Assembly (NCBI GenBank): GCA_013388745.1
Contig: JACAER010000042.1
Span: 1-64,000 of the forward strand
DNA: 64,000 bases
Direction of reading: 5' to 3'
Source of the DNA: Chloroflexota bacterium
Lineage (GTDB): Bacteria; Chloroflexota; Anaerolineae; Aggregatilineales; Phototrophicaceae
Shown: piece after piece, positions 35,926 through 45,326 of the stretch
Layout: every line of letters begins with the position of its first letter
How positions within the stretch are numbered: the first letter of the stretch is position 1
Position numbers and translations under genes: made by a program
The notes under the pieces: generated by a model
Told to the model about the DNA's origin: nothing
The model's database searches: none
Seen by the model: the letters and a program-made list of their open reading frames with translations, nothing else

Positions 35926-37077
35926 TCAAGGGCGCATCAGCGGGTCGAACAAGCGCCGATATTCAGCCTGCGCGCTGCGATCGGTCAGGCTGGCGATGTA
36001 ATCGGCGACGACCCGCGGCAAACTGTCGCGGGCGGTTTTCTCGCGGTAATCTTTGGGCAGTTGACGCGGCTCGCTGATATAGCTGGCGAAAATTTCCTCG
36101 ATAAAATGCTGCGCCCGCTTGGCCATGCGAATCACGCGGAAATGACTGTACATATTAGCGTACAGAAAGTCCTTAAGCTGCCGATTCATATTCTGGAAAG
36201 ACACGCTGTAGGCCACCACATTATCCGTATGACGCTGCACATCCTCCGGCATGCGCGGCTGGAGCGCGTCGAGCCGGCGCTGCGTCTCCTGAATGACATC
36301 CTCGATTTCAACGCCGACAATTTCACGCACGAAACGATGGCGGTCAATTTCGCTCAGGCGGCCCCCTTTCCAGCCCAACTGCTCGCACAACATGCGCCAC
36401 AATTCCAGGTCGGCCAATTGTTCGGGCACAAGCAGGCCGGATTGCAGGCCGTCGTCGAGATCATGCGCGTTGTAAGCCAGTTCGTCGGCGATGTTGGCGA
36501 TCTGCGCTTCGACGCCGCCGCGCAGTTCAGGTTCCAGGCCGGCGACAGCACTCAGGTCGTATTCACTCTCGTGCTTGGCGATACCCATGAGCGTTTCATA
36601 AGTGAGATTCAGGCCGGGCCACTGCGGATAGCGCTGTTCTAATTCGTTGACGACGCGATAACTCTGATGATTATGGTTAAAGCCGCCGTCTTCTTGCAGC
36701 AGGGCGTTGAGCACGCCTTCGCCGGCATGGCCGAAAGGGGGATGCCCCAGATCATGCGCCAGGCAAATCGCTTCCACCAGGTCCTCGTTGACGGCCAGCG
36801 TGCGCGCCAGCGTGCGCCCAATCTGCGCGACTTCCAGCGTATGGGTGAGGCGCGTGCGGTAGTAATCGCCCTCGTCGTTGACAAAAACCTGGGTTTTGTA
36901 TTCCAGCGCGCGGAAGGCCGCCGCGTGAATGATGCGGTCACGGTCACGTTGAAACGAAGTGCGATACTTCGGTTCGTGATCGTGATGCCGCCTGCCACGG
37001 CTGTTTTTGCTCAGGAGCGCGTAGGGCGCGAGACTCGCGGCTTCAATCTCTTCCAGGCGCTGACGTGTGATAGACAT
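35926..37077 (-). CDS. dgt: Deoxyguanosinetriphosphate triphosphohydrolase-like HD protein
   Basis: Hydrolyses dNTPs to the nucleoside and triphosphate, with effects on nucleotide pools and defence against phage. The HD signature is complete: the first His in RLTHTLEVAQIG, HD in AHDLGHPPFGHAGE and the last Asp in IADELAYNAHDLDDG. The start at 37077 (MSITRQRLEEIE) gives 383 residues, the usual size for the short dGTPase type; the open frame upstream is only the shadow of sbcD. It is divergent from sbcD with 66 bases between the starts, and an inverted repeat lies in that gap. Confidence 0.9.
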   Translation of the reverse strand: MSITRQRLEEIEAASLAPYALLSKNSRGRRHHDHEPKYRTSFQRDRDRIIHAAAFRALEYKTQVFVNDEGDYYRTRLTHTLEVAQIGRTLARTLAVNEDLVEAICLAHDLGHPPFGHAGEGVLNALLQEDGGFNHNHQSYRVVNELEQRYPQWPGLNLTYETLMGIAKHESEYDLSAVAGLEPELRGGVEAQIANIADELAYNAHDLDDGLQSGLLVPEQLADLELWRMLCEQLGWKGGRLSEIDRHRFVREIVGVEIEDVIQETQRRLDALQPRMPEDVQRHTDNVVAYSVSFQNMNRQLKDFLYANMYSHFRVIRMAKRAQHFIEEIFASYISEPRQLPKDYREKTARDSLPRVVADYIASLTDRSAQAEYRRLFDPLMRP

Positions 37078-37103
37078 GGGCGCATCCTTGCCTAATCGGT
37101 GTA

Positions 37104-37129
37104 GAATAGACACTATTCGCAAACTATTC
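37104..37129. promoter_or_regulatory. Inverted repeat between dgt and sbcD
   Basis: GAATAG (37104-37109) and CTATTC (37113-37118) form a perfect inverted repeat around ACA, and a second CTATTC occurs at 37124-37129. The position between two divergent DNA-metabolism genes suits an operator. It does not resemble the GAAC-N4-GTTC type SOS box. Confidence 0.35.
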
Positions 37130-37143
37130 TTCATCGTGATTAT

Positions 37144-38382
37144 ATGTCTGAAGCCATTCGTGTGCTGCATTTTGCCGATGTGCATATCGGCATGGAAAAT
37201 TATGGGAGAAACGATCCAGCCACGGGGCTGAATTCGCGCGTGGTAGATTTTATCCGGCGCCTGGACGATATGGTGGACTACGCGCGGCAAAATGATGTCG
37301 ATCTGACTATTTTTGCGGGAGACGCCTTCAAAACACGCGCGCCCAATCCGACGTTTCAGCGCGAATTCGCGCATCGGGTGCGCGATCTGGCGGCGCTGGC
37401 GCCGGTGGTGCTGCTCGTGGGCAACCACGATCTCCCACCGAGCGCCCTTAAGGCTTCCAGCATCGAGATTTACGATACCCTGCAAGTGCCCAATGTGTGG
37501 GTGGCGGACGATTATGAACTGAAGGTGATGGATACCAAACGCGGGTCTGTCGCTGTTGGCGCCGCCCCCTACCCCATTCGTGCGCGCCTGTTGGAAAAAA
37601 TCCCAACCACGGGCATGACGATTGGCGAAACCGATGCCAGGCTGCAAGGGGTATTGAGCGCGATTCTGGAGGAACTGGCGCAGGAAGCCGACCAGTACGA
37701 CATGCCGCGCCTGCTCACCGGGCATTTTACGGTGAACGGCGCGGTGCTGGGCAGCGAACGCAACATTATGTTGGGACGCGATGTGCAAGTGCTGCCGTCG
37801 GCGCTGGCCGACCCGCGCTGGGATTATGTGGCGCTGGGGCATATTCACAAACATCAGAATTTGACCGATGGCCGCCGCGACGTGCCGCCGGTGGTCTACA
37901 GCGGCAGCATCGAACGCATCGACTTTGGCGAAGCGGGCGACGACAAAGGCTTTTGCTGGTTAGAAATGACACGCGGAAAAACGCGCTGGCAGTTTGTCCC
38001 GCTGAAGGCGCGCGATTTTATTACGCTGCGCAAAGACTTACGCCGCAGCACAAATCCGACAGACGAAATTGTGCAGATGATCGAAAGCCATCATCTGGTA
38101 GGGGCCGTGGTCAAGCTGCATGTTGAACTGTCGCCAGAAAGCGAAAGCCGCCTGAACGAGGCGGCGGTGCGCGAGGCGCTGCGGCGCGCAGAAGCGCACT
38201 TTATCGCGCCATTTCGTAAGGAGATCGAACAGCCAGCGCGGGCGCGGCTGGGCGGCAGCCCAGAAGGCATGACGCATCTGCAACTGCTGGAACGCTATCT
38301 GCTGAGCAAGGAAATAGCTGTCGAACGCCGCGAGGAGCTGCTGCAAGCTGCGCTGGAGATTTTCGAAGAGGCGGCCGAGTGA
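37144..38382 (+). CDS. sbcD: SbcD-like DNA repair nuclease (Mre11 family)
   Basis: The nuclease subunit of the SbcCD complex, which opens hairpins and processes double-strand breaks. The metallophosphatase motifs are in order: LHFADVHIG, FAGDAFKT, VGNHD, TGHFTVNG and GHIHKHQ. The protein has 412 residues with the usual capping domain in the last third. The sbcC gene begins 118 bases downstream on the same strand. In place of GD-x-H motif I has ADVH, as in most Mre11-type enzymes. Confidence 0.92.
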   Translation: MSEAIRVLHFADVHIGMENYGRNDPATGLNSRVVDFIRRLDDMVDYARQNDVDLTIFAGDAFKTRAPNPTFQREFAHRVRDLAALAPVVLLVGNHDLPPSALKASSIEIYDTLQVPNVWVADDYELKVMDTKRGSVAVGAAPYPIRARLLEKIPTTGMTIGETDARLQGVLSAILEELAQEADQYDMPRLLTGHFTVNGAVLGSERNIMLGRDVQVLPSALADPRWDYVALGHIHKHQNLTDGRRDVPPVVYSGSIERIDFGEAGDDKGFCWLEMTRGKTRWQFVPLKARDFITLRKDLRRSTNPTDEIVQMIESHHLVGAVVKLHVELSPESESRLNEAAVREALRRAEAHFIAPFRKEIEQPARARLGGSPEGMTHLQLLERYLLSKEIAVERREELLQAALEIFEEAAE

Positions 38383-38500
38383 GGGCGTAAAAGGTCAGTT
38401 CTCAGCTTTCGTTTAGGAGAACGGGCGGCAGTGGAGATACAATGAGAAGCGCTGCCGCGTACAATGTTTCTGATATTACGGGATAAAGACTGCGGGATTT

Positions 38501-41050
38501 ATGCTGCCTATTGTTCTGGAAATCAAAAATTTTCTGGCGTATCGTTCGCCAGACATGCTGCGCTTCGAGGGCATTCATCTGGCGTGCCTGACAGGCGCTA
38601 ACGGCGCGGGCAAATCGTCGCTGCTGGACGCGATAACCTGGGCGCTCTGGGGCAAGGCCCGCGCGCGCCGGGACGAAGAACTGATCCATATGGGCGAGCA
38701 GGAAATGTACGTGCGCCTCGATTTTGAGCAGGAGGGCGCTATTTACCGCGTGATTCGTCATCGTTCGCGCCGCCGCGGCGGCGAAGGCCGCCTGGATTTG
38801 TTCGTGCTGCATGAAGATGGCACGCTCGAAACCCGCTCTGAGCCCTCCATGCGTATGACACAGGAGCGTATCAACAGCCTGCTGCGGCTGGATTACGAAA
38901 CATTCGTGCATTCGGCGTTTTTGCAGCAGGGCAAGGCCGACGCTTTCACCACCAAAGCCCCCGCCCAGCGCAAGCAGATTCTGGCCGATATTCTGGGGCT
39001 GGCGCAGTGGGAACACTATGAAGAAAAGGCCAAAGAGCGGCTGAAAATCATCCAGAATGATCTGGCCGTGATCAAAGGCCGCATCGCCGACATCGACGCC
39101 GAATTGCAGCGCGAACCGGGGCTGCGCGCGGATCTGGAACGCGCGCACAAAGCACATGGCGAAGCGCAAGCGCTGCTGGCCGCCGCCGAACAACGGCTGG
39201 AAGAAGTCGCGCACGCGCCGCGCGAACTGGAAAACACGCGCGCCCGCCAGGCCGAAAGCGAACGGCGGATCCGCGAGTATCAGCGCGATCTAGAGGGCGT
39301 CGCCGCCGAAATCCAGCAGCAGCAGCAGCGCATCGCCGAATACCAGGCAGACATCGACGACCGCCTGTTGATCGAAGCAGGCTACCAGCAGCTTCAGGCC
39401 GCGCGCGAAGCCGATCACGCGCTGGGGGACAAGCTGCGGCTGCTGCGCGAAATCGACGATCAGCGCCACGAACTGGAAAAGCAGATCGAAAGCGAACGCC
39501 GGCAAATGGAAAATGAGGTCAGCGGTTATGAGGCGCGCATAGAGGAGTTGCAGCGCACCATCGACCAGGCCGACGAAGGGCAGATGACGCAGGTCAGCGC
39601 CGAAGTCAGCGCGCTGCAAGAGATCGAACTGCAACGCGCTGTGCTCAACGACGAGGTTTTGCAGTTGGAAAAACGGCGCGCGGAACTGCAAGCCGCCAAC
39701 CATATGATGACGCCCGAAGGCAAAAAGCTGCGCGAGCGTGTCGAGACACTGGAAAAAACCGAAGGCGCGGTTTGCCCGTTGTGCGGGCAGCCGCTCGATG
39801 AAACGCACCGCCACCGGTTGATCCAAGAACTCAGCGTCGAACTGCAAGCGCATCGCGAAAAATATCGCCAAAATCAGGATGAGATCGCGCGCACCAAACA
39901 CGACATCAGTAACCGCAAAGGCGATGTCGAGCGCCTGGAAGAAGACCTGAAACGGCTGCGCCCGCTGATCGAACGCGCCGGGGCCCTGCAAGCGCAGTAT
40001 GACGCCGCGCAGCGCGCGGCCAATGCCCTGTCGGAAACCGAATCGCTGCTGTACACCGTGCGCAGCGTGTTGAGCGCCGAAGCCTTCGCGCAGCAGGCGC
40101 GCGCCCAATTGGCGCAGTTGGAGGCCCAGCGCGCGCAACTGGGCTATGACCCCGGCTCGCACGATGCGGCGCGTCAGCAGATGCAGGCTTACCGCGCATA
40201 CGAAGTGCGCTACAACCGTTTGCAGCTTGCCATCAGCGCCCTGCCCGACGTGAAAAGCGCGCTGGCGCGGGCGATTCAGCGCCGCGATAATCTGGACAAA
40301 GCGATTGACCAAGAACGCGCGCTGGTCGAAACGCTGGCGGTGTAAATCGCGCGGCTGTTAGTGTTGGTGAGCGAATACCAGCAGCGGCAGCTCGAAGTCA
40401 ACCGGCTGCGCACTCAGGAGCGCACCATGCACGAACGGGTGATTGTGGCGCAGCAAAGTTTAGAGGCGCTGCAACAACTGCGCACACGGCGCGATAAGCT
40501 GGAAAAAGACCGCGCGCTAAAGACGCATCAGGAAGGCATCTGCGAGGAACTGAAAACGGCTTTCGGTAAAAATGGCGTGCCCGCTATGATTATCGAAACG
40601 GCGCTGCCCGCATTAGAAGCGACGGCCAATGACCTGCTGGCGCGTATGACCGACGGGCGTATGCATTTGCGGCTGATGACGCAGAAAGAAAAAGTCACCG
40701 GCGGCGTTTCCGAAACGCTCGATATCGAAATCGCCGACGAACTCGGCACACGTAGCTACGAATTGTACAGCGGCGGCGAAGCCTTCCGTATCAATTTCGC
40801 GCTGCGGGTGGCGCTGTCGCAGCTCTTGGCGCGGCGGGCGGGCGCCCATCTGCGCACGCTGTTCGTGGACGAGGGCTTCGGCACGCAGGACGAGGACGGG
40901 CGCAACAAACTGGTCGAGGCGATCAATGCTGTCCAGAGCGAATTCGACATGATCCTCATCATCACGCATCTGGACGACCTGCGCGATTCGTTCCCCGTAC
41001 ACATCGTTATCGAAAAAACCGGCCATGGCAGCCGCGTGGCCGTGCGTTAG
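38501..41050 (+). pseudogene. sbcC: sbcC interrupted by an in-frame TAA (SbcC/Rad50 ATPase)
   Basis: The first 614 codons give the N-terminal ATPase half with Walker A GANGAGKSS near residue 36, a long coiled coil and the zinc hook CPLC at about 425-428. A TAA at 40343-40345 stops the frame. The same frame then continues for 235 codons with the returning coiled coil, the ABC signature ELYSGGEAFRIN and Walker B LRTLFVDEGFG. Both halves are in phase, so there is no frameshift; CAA to TAA (Gln to stop) is a single transition. Read through, the protein would have 849 residues. Reinitiation at GTG 40361 or 40367 is possible but no ribosome site is seen. It may be a true nonsense allele, two subunits, or a base error. 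Confidence 0.85.
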
Positions 41051-41077
41051 GGGCTAGAATTCATATGAGGGTAGCTT

Positions 41078-42091
41078 GTGAATAGATGGCATTTTCTGCG
41101 CTGGCTGCTGATCGGCGCCCTGGCGTTGGCAGGCTGCGGCGCTGCGTTTGAGCAAACCCTGCCAACGGCGCGCCCCACCGAGACGGCCACCTTTACGCCA
41201 ACCATGACACGCACGCCTGGCGCGGGTGAACCCACCGCGACGCGCACGCTCAGCCCACAGGCCGCCACCAGCGGGCCTTCGCCGACACCGCTGATCGCTT
41301 TTGCTACATCGGCCGTCGCGGCCAACACCACCGCGACGGCAGCCCTGAATCCGAATGCGCCGCGCATCGAATTTTTCACCTCAGACAATATTCTCGGCGT
41401 CGCGCCGGGCAGTACGTTGACGCTGTTCTGGTCAACACGCGCAGCAGATACCGTCATCATTTACCGCACAAACCGCAGCGGCCAGCGCACGCAGGTCTGG
41501 AACGTGCCCCCCGATGGCAGCCTGGCGATTGCAACGCGCAGCACTGATCGCGGCACGGTGGATTTTGTGCTGCGCGCGGAGCAGGGCAGCCTGAGCGCGG
41601 AACTTACGCTGTCGATTCCGCTGGCCTGCCCGGATGCCTGGTTCTTTGCGCCGGCGCCCGATGACTGCCCGAACGGCCCCGCGCAGCCCGTGCCCCTGAT
41701 CGAAGAACCGTTTGAGCGCGGGCGTATGCTCCACAACGCCCTGAACGACACCGTGTACGCGCTGTTCAACGATGGCGCCGCGCCGGCCTGGGTGGCGTTC
41801 GATAACCGCTATGACCCGACGATTCATCCCGAAAGCGAAGCGGGGTTTGTGCCGCCGCCGGGCTTTTACCAGCCGACAGGCATTCTCGGTTTTTTGTGGC
41901 GCGGCAACGACACGGTGCGCAACCGCCTGGGACTGGCGCTGCTGCCGCCGGCGGATTACGAAGGCTTTGTGCAAAGCACCAGTGCTAACACGGGCGCGGA
42001 AAATCTCTATATCAGCAGCATCGATGGTTCGGTGCTGCTGCTGCTGCCGGACGGCGCTTCGTGGCAGATTATCGCGCCGCCGGCACCCTGA
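41078..42091 (+). CDS. Secreted lipoprotein with Thr/Pro linker
   Basis: A 337-residue protein starting at GTG 41078 with AGGG nine bases upstream. The signal ends in the lipobox ALAGC (Cys20), followed by a linker of about 70 residues rich in Thr, Pro and Ala, typical of chloroflexotal surface proteins. The globular part (about 90-337) has beta-rich sequence beginning PRIEFFTSDNILGVAPGSTLTLFWST, which resembles an Ig-like or beta-sandwich module. No enzyme motif is visible. It lies 27 bases after sbcC and 67 bases before the protease gene on the same strand. Confidence 0.7.
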   Translation: MNRWHFLRWLLIGALALAGCGAAFEQTLPTARPTETATFTPTMTRTPGAGEPTATRTLSPQAATSGPSPTPLIAFATSAVAANTTATAALNPNAPRIEFFTSDNILGVAPGSTLTLFWSTRAADTVIIYRTNRSGQRTQVWNVPPDGSLAIATRSTDRGTVDFVLRAEQGSLSAELTLSIPLACPDAWFFAPAPDDCPNGPAQPVPLIEEPFERGRMLHNALNDTVYALFNDGAAPAWVAFDNRYDPTIHPESEAGFVPPPGFYQPTGILGFLWRGNDTVRNRLGLALLPPADYEGFVQSTSANTGAENLYISSIDGSVLLLLPDGASWQIIAPPAP

Positions 42092-42158
42092 GTTGCGCTA
42101 TAATGGCGCTGATGCGCCGCGAAAATCGTCGGCTGTACCCTTCTGGAGCATACGCTGC

Positions 42159-43472
42159 ATGTTAAACGAACCCGCTTCTTCTTCGGCTGACCGCCCCATT
42201 CAACGCGCGCCCGCGGCGGCTGGCCCCCTCGATCAGGACTATGAAAATGCGCGCGCGCTGGTCGAACAAATCCTGCGTATCGATCACGAGATACAGTATA
42301 GCCAGACGAATCCAGCGGACATCGAAATCTATATGATCTCGCCAGACAGCCGCCCCATCGCCAGCTTTTCCGGGCTGCTGCTGCTGGATTCCCAAGAAGC
42401 GTTCGCCCGCCTGGAAACGCAGTGCGCGGCGCTGAATTTTCTGCCGGCGTTCCGCACACGCGACGGCGATACAACATCGCCCCATATGGTGCATGTACTC
42501 AGCGGGCGTCCCAACCCCAAACCGCGCGGCTGGACGGTGAATCTGCTTTTGCTGCTGCTGACCGTGTTCACTATGCTGCTGGTCGGCGCCCCTATCGGGA
42601 TTGCCGAAGCGGGCATCTCGACCCAGCCGCTTGAGCAATGTGTACAGAACGGCACGCTGTTCGAAGTATGTCTCCTGCCCGAATTATGGCGCGGGCTGCC
42701 CTATGCGCTCAGTCTGCTGGCCATACTGGGCGCGCATGAACTGGGACATTATTTCCTGGCGCGGCGGCACAAGCTGGCGGTGACTCTGCCCTACTTTATC
42801 CCGTTTCCGATGGGATTTTTCGGGACGATGGGCGCTTTCATCCAACTGCGACAGCCGATGCCCAACCGCAAGGCGCTGCTGGATGTGGGCGCAGCGGGAC
42901 CGTTAATCGGCCTGCTGGTGGCGATTCCGATTCTGCTTCTGGGGATCGCCACCTCACGAGTCGAGGCCATCAGCGGGCCGGGCATCCTCGAAGGCAATTC
43001 GCTGGTCTACGCCCTGGCGAAAACGCTGCTCCTGGGGCAGTTTTACCCGGCCAACGGCATGGATATGATTATGAACCAGTTCGCCCAGGCGGGCTGGACG
43101 GGGCTGTTCGTCACGGCGCTCAACCTGATTCCTATCGGGCAGTTGGACGGCGGACATACGCTGTACGCGCTGATCGGCAAACGCGCCCGCCTCCTGTATT
43201 ACCCGCTGATCGCCGCAGTCATCGGCCTGTCGTTTTTGTCGCAGGTGTGGATTCTGTGGGTGATTCTGCTGTTCCTCTTCGGGCGCATCCACGCCACGCC
43301 GCTCGACGACATCACACCCTTGGACACGTTGCGCCAACGGATTGGGGTGCTGGCGCTGATCGTGTTTGTGGTCACTTTTGTGCCGATTCCCCTGACAATT
43401 TATGACGCAGGCACAGAGACGCCCAATCTGCTGCTGCCGCTGCTGTGCCTGCTGCTGCTGCCCAAGCGTTAA
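42159..43472 (+). CDS. Site-2 protease family intramembrane metalloprotease (M50)
   Basis: A 437-residue integral membrane protease. A soluble N-terminal part of about 125 residues precedes the membrane domain, in which HELGHY (about 193-198) gives two zinc ligands and the glutamate, and NLIPIGQLDGGH near 325 gives the third. The layout, with N-terminal cytosolic domain and no PDZ, fits the group that includes plant EGY and its bacterial relatives. The start at 42159 (MLNEPASSS) has GGAG ten bases upstream; the longer open frame to 41772 is only overlap with the lipoprotein gene. The substrate, often an anti-sigma factor, cannot be identified. Confidence 0.85.
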   Translation: MLNEPASSSADRPIQRAPAAAGPLDQDYENARALVEQILRIDHEIQYSQTNPADIEIYMISPDSRPIASFSGLLLLDSQEAFARLETQCAALNFLPAFRTRDGDTTSPHMVHVLSGRPNPKPRGWTVNLLLLLLTVFTMLLVGAPIGIAEAGISTQPLEQCVQNGTLFEVCLLPELWRGLPYALSLLAILGAHELGHYFLARRHKLAVTLPYFIPFPMGFFGTMGAFIQLRQPMPNRKALLDVGAAGPLIGLLVAIPILLLGIATSRVEAISGPGILEGNSLVYALAKTLLLGQFYPANGMDMIMNQFAQAGWTGLFVTALNLIPIGQLDGGHTLYALIGKRARLLYYPLIAAVIGLSFLSQVWILWVILLFLFGRIHATPLDDITPLDTLRQRIGVLALIVFVVTFVPIPLTIYDAGTETPNLLLPLLCLLLLPKR

Positions 43473-43548
43473 AGCAGCGCCCTTTTGGCGTTTCTCCCAA
43501 ATGGGCTATAATTGATATAATGTTATAACAACTTTGGGAGATTTGCTT

Positions 43549-45264
43549 ATGGCGCAAAAAGTGCGGGTCGCGGCAGTACAGTTCGGCGCGGGGACAGATG
43601 TGCAGGCGAATTTGCAAACCTGCCTGCGCATGATCGACGAAGCCGCCAAGCAGCAGCCGCAGTTGATGGTGCTGCCGGAATTTTGCAACCACGCCTCGTG
43701 GTACGACAACAAAGAACACTGTTATAACGTTTCCGTACCGCTGGATGGCGAATTTTTGCAGGCGGTGGCCGCCAAAGCCGCCGAACATCAATGCTACATC
43801 GTCATCAACGTCACGGTGCAGCACGCGAACGGCACGGTGACAGGCACCAGCATTTTGTATGATCCCCAGGGTCAGCGCCTGGCGATGAGCGACAAACAGG
43901 TGTTGATGGGGCACGAAAACGACTTTCTGCAACGCGCGCAAAGTGTGTGCCCCATCGTAGAAACCCCGTTTGGCCGTATCGCGATGTACGCCTGTATGGA
44001 CGGCGTGATTAACGAGACGCCGCGCGGGCTGGCCCTGCGCGGCGCGCATATCCTGTGCAACAGCCTGAACTCCTTCGCCCGCGATGAAGCCGCGCTCCAT
44101 GTGCCGGTGCGCGCGCCGGAGAACCGCGTGTTTATCGTCGCGGCCAACAAAGTCGCGCCGCTCATTCCCGAATTTCTGCTGGAGCCAGTGAGCCAGGCGA
44201 CCAACATCCCGGTTGAGTTTTTGCACGGCGCCGGCGAAAGCCAGATCGTCGCGCCCGATGGCACAGTGCTGGCCAAAGCGCCCCGGACAGGCGACGCAGT
44301 GGTCATCGCCGACATTGACGTGAGTGAGGCCGAAGACAAAACGCGCCCCGACGGCACAGACGTATTCGCGGCCCGCCGTCCCGCGCTGTACAGCGCGATC
44401 GCCCAGCCGCCGCAGGAACGCCACTACACGCCCGGCGCGGCAGAAATGCACGCGGCAGTCTTCCAGCCGCCCAGCGAAGGCGCAGCGGCGATTGAAGAAG
44501 CTGCCGCTGCGCTGAGTCAGGCGGCCAGTGTAGGTGCCCAGTTATTGGTGCTGCCAGAGTTGTTCTGCTTTGAAAACGGCCGCGTAAGCGATGCGCGCGA
44601 AGCCCTGATGCGTTCGCAAGCCGCGATTGACGCCCTGAGCGCCGCCTGCAAAGCGCAAAAACACGACATCTGGGTCGTAACGAGCCTGGCCCAGGCCGCA
44701 GACGGCGGTTACGCCCATGTCGGCCTGCTGATCGGGCGCGACGGCCTGCGCGCGCGCCAGCCGCAGCTTCATCGCAGCGCGCGCCACGCGGCCTGGGTCA
44801 ACGTGTTGGGCGACTATTTGCAGGTGCAGCAGCTGCCCTTCGGGCGGCTGGCCCTCATCGTGGGTGATGACGCGCTTTACCCGGAAACCTTCCGCCTGGC
44901 GGCGCTGCAAAACGCCGAAATCGCCGCTGTGCCGACACACCTTCTCGAAAAATGGGAACTGGAAACCGGACTGCGCGAACGCAGCGCAGAAAACCGCCTG
45001 TGTCTGGTTGTCGCCAGCCGGCCAACGGCCTTCGGCGCCAGCGCGCTCATGACGCTGCACGCAGATTTCACGCTGATGACGCCCTGGAAAACGCGCCCCT
45101 TCGACGGCAACATCAGCACCCCGCTGGTTACTGCTGCGGCGCACGCGCCGGGCCTGACGCACGCGGCGATCCACCCGGCCAACGCGCAAAACCGCTTCGT
45201 CTCGCACCGCACCGATGTGGTCGATGGCCGTCCCTGGTATCTGACGCAGGCGATTACCGGCTGA
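43549..45264 (+). CDS. Two-domain carbon-nitrogen hydrolase with a degenerate second domain
   Basis: Two nitrilase-fold domains in one 571-residue chain. The first (about 1-275) has the full Glu-Lys-Cys triad: E44 in LPEF, K116 in SDKQVLMGHE and C149 in MYACMDG. The second (about 300-571) keeps Glu in VLPELF but has IVGDDALYPE where the Cys should be and no lysine at the corresponding place, so it should be inactive and may be structural. Active members release ammonia from amides or nitriles. GGGAG lies about nine bases before ATG 43549. It is convergent with the aldehyde dehydrogenase that ends the nucleobase cluster and may belong to the same pathway. Confidence 0.82.
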   Translation: MAQKVRVAAVQFGAGTDVQANLQTCLRMIDEAAKQQPQLMVLPEFCNHASWYDNKEHCYNVSVPLDGEFLQAVAAKAAEHQCYIVINVTVQHANGTVTGTSILYDPQGQRLAMSDKQVLMGHENDFLQRAQSVCPIVETPFGRIAMYACMDGVINETPRGLALRGAHILCNSLNSFARDEAALHVPVRAPENRVFIVAANKVAPLIPEFLLEPVSQATNIPVEFLHGAGESQIVAPDGTVLAKAPRTGDAVVIADIDVSEAEDKTRPDGTDVFAARRPALYSAIAQPPQERHYTPGAAEMHAAVFQPPSEGAAAIEEAAAALSQAASVGAQLLVLPELFCFENGRVSDAREALMRSQAAIDALSAACKAQKHDIWVVTSLAQAADGGYAHVGLLIGRDGLRARQPQLHRSARHAAWVNVLGDYLQVQQLPFGRLALIVGDDALYPETFRLAALQNAEIAAVPTHLLEKWELETGLRERSAENRLCLVVASRPTAFGASALMTLHADFTLMTPWKTRPFDGNISTPLVTAAAHAPGLTHAAIHPANAQNRFVSHRTDVVDGRPWYLTQAITG

Positions 45265-45326
45265 CAGCACTTTGCACTTTGCAGGGGTCAGTAAAATGCC
45301 GCACCGGTTTGCTTGCTCCTGCCGCA

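Noticed and set aside
37078-37854. N-terminal extension of the dgt frame to 642 residues
   Set aside because: The extra part is antisense to sbcD and the dGTPase family starts at the ATG at 37077.
40343-40361. Frameshift as the cause of the sbcC break
   Set aside because: The two parts are in the same frame (distance divisible by three), so a stop codon and not an insertion or deletion separates them.
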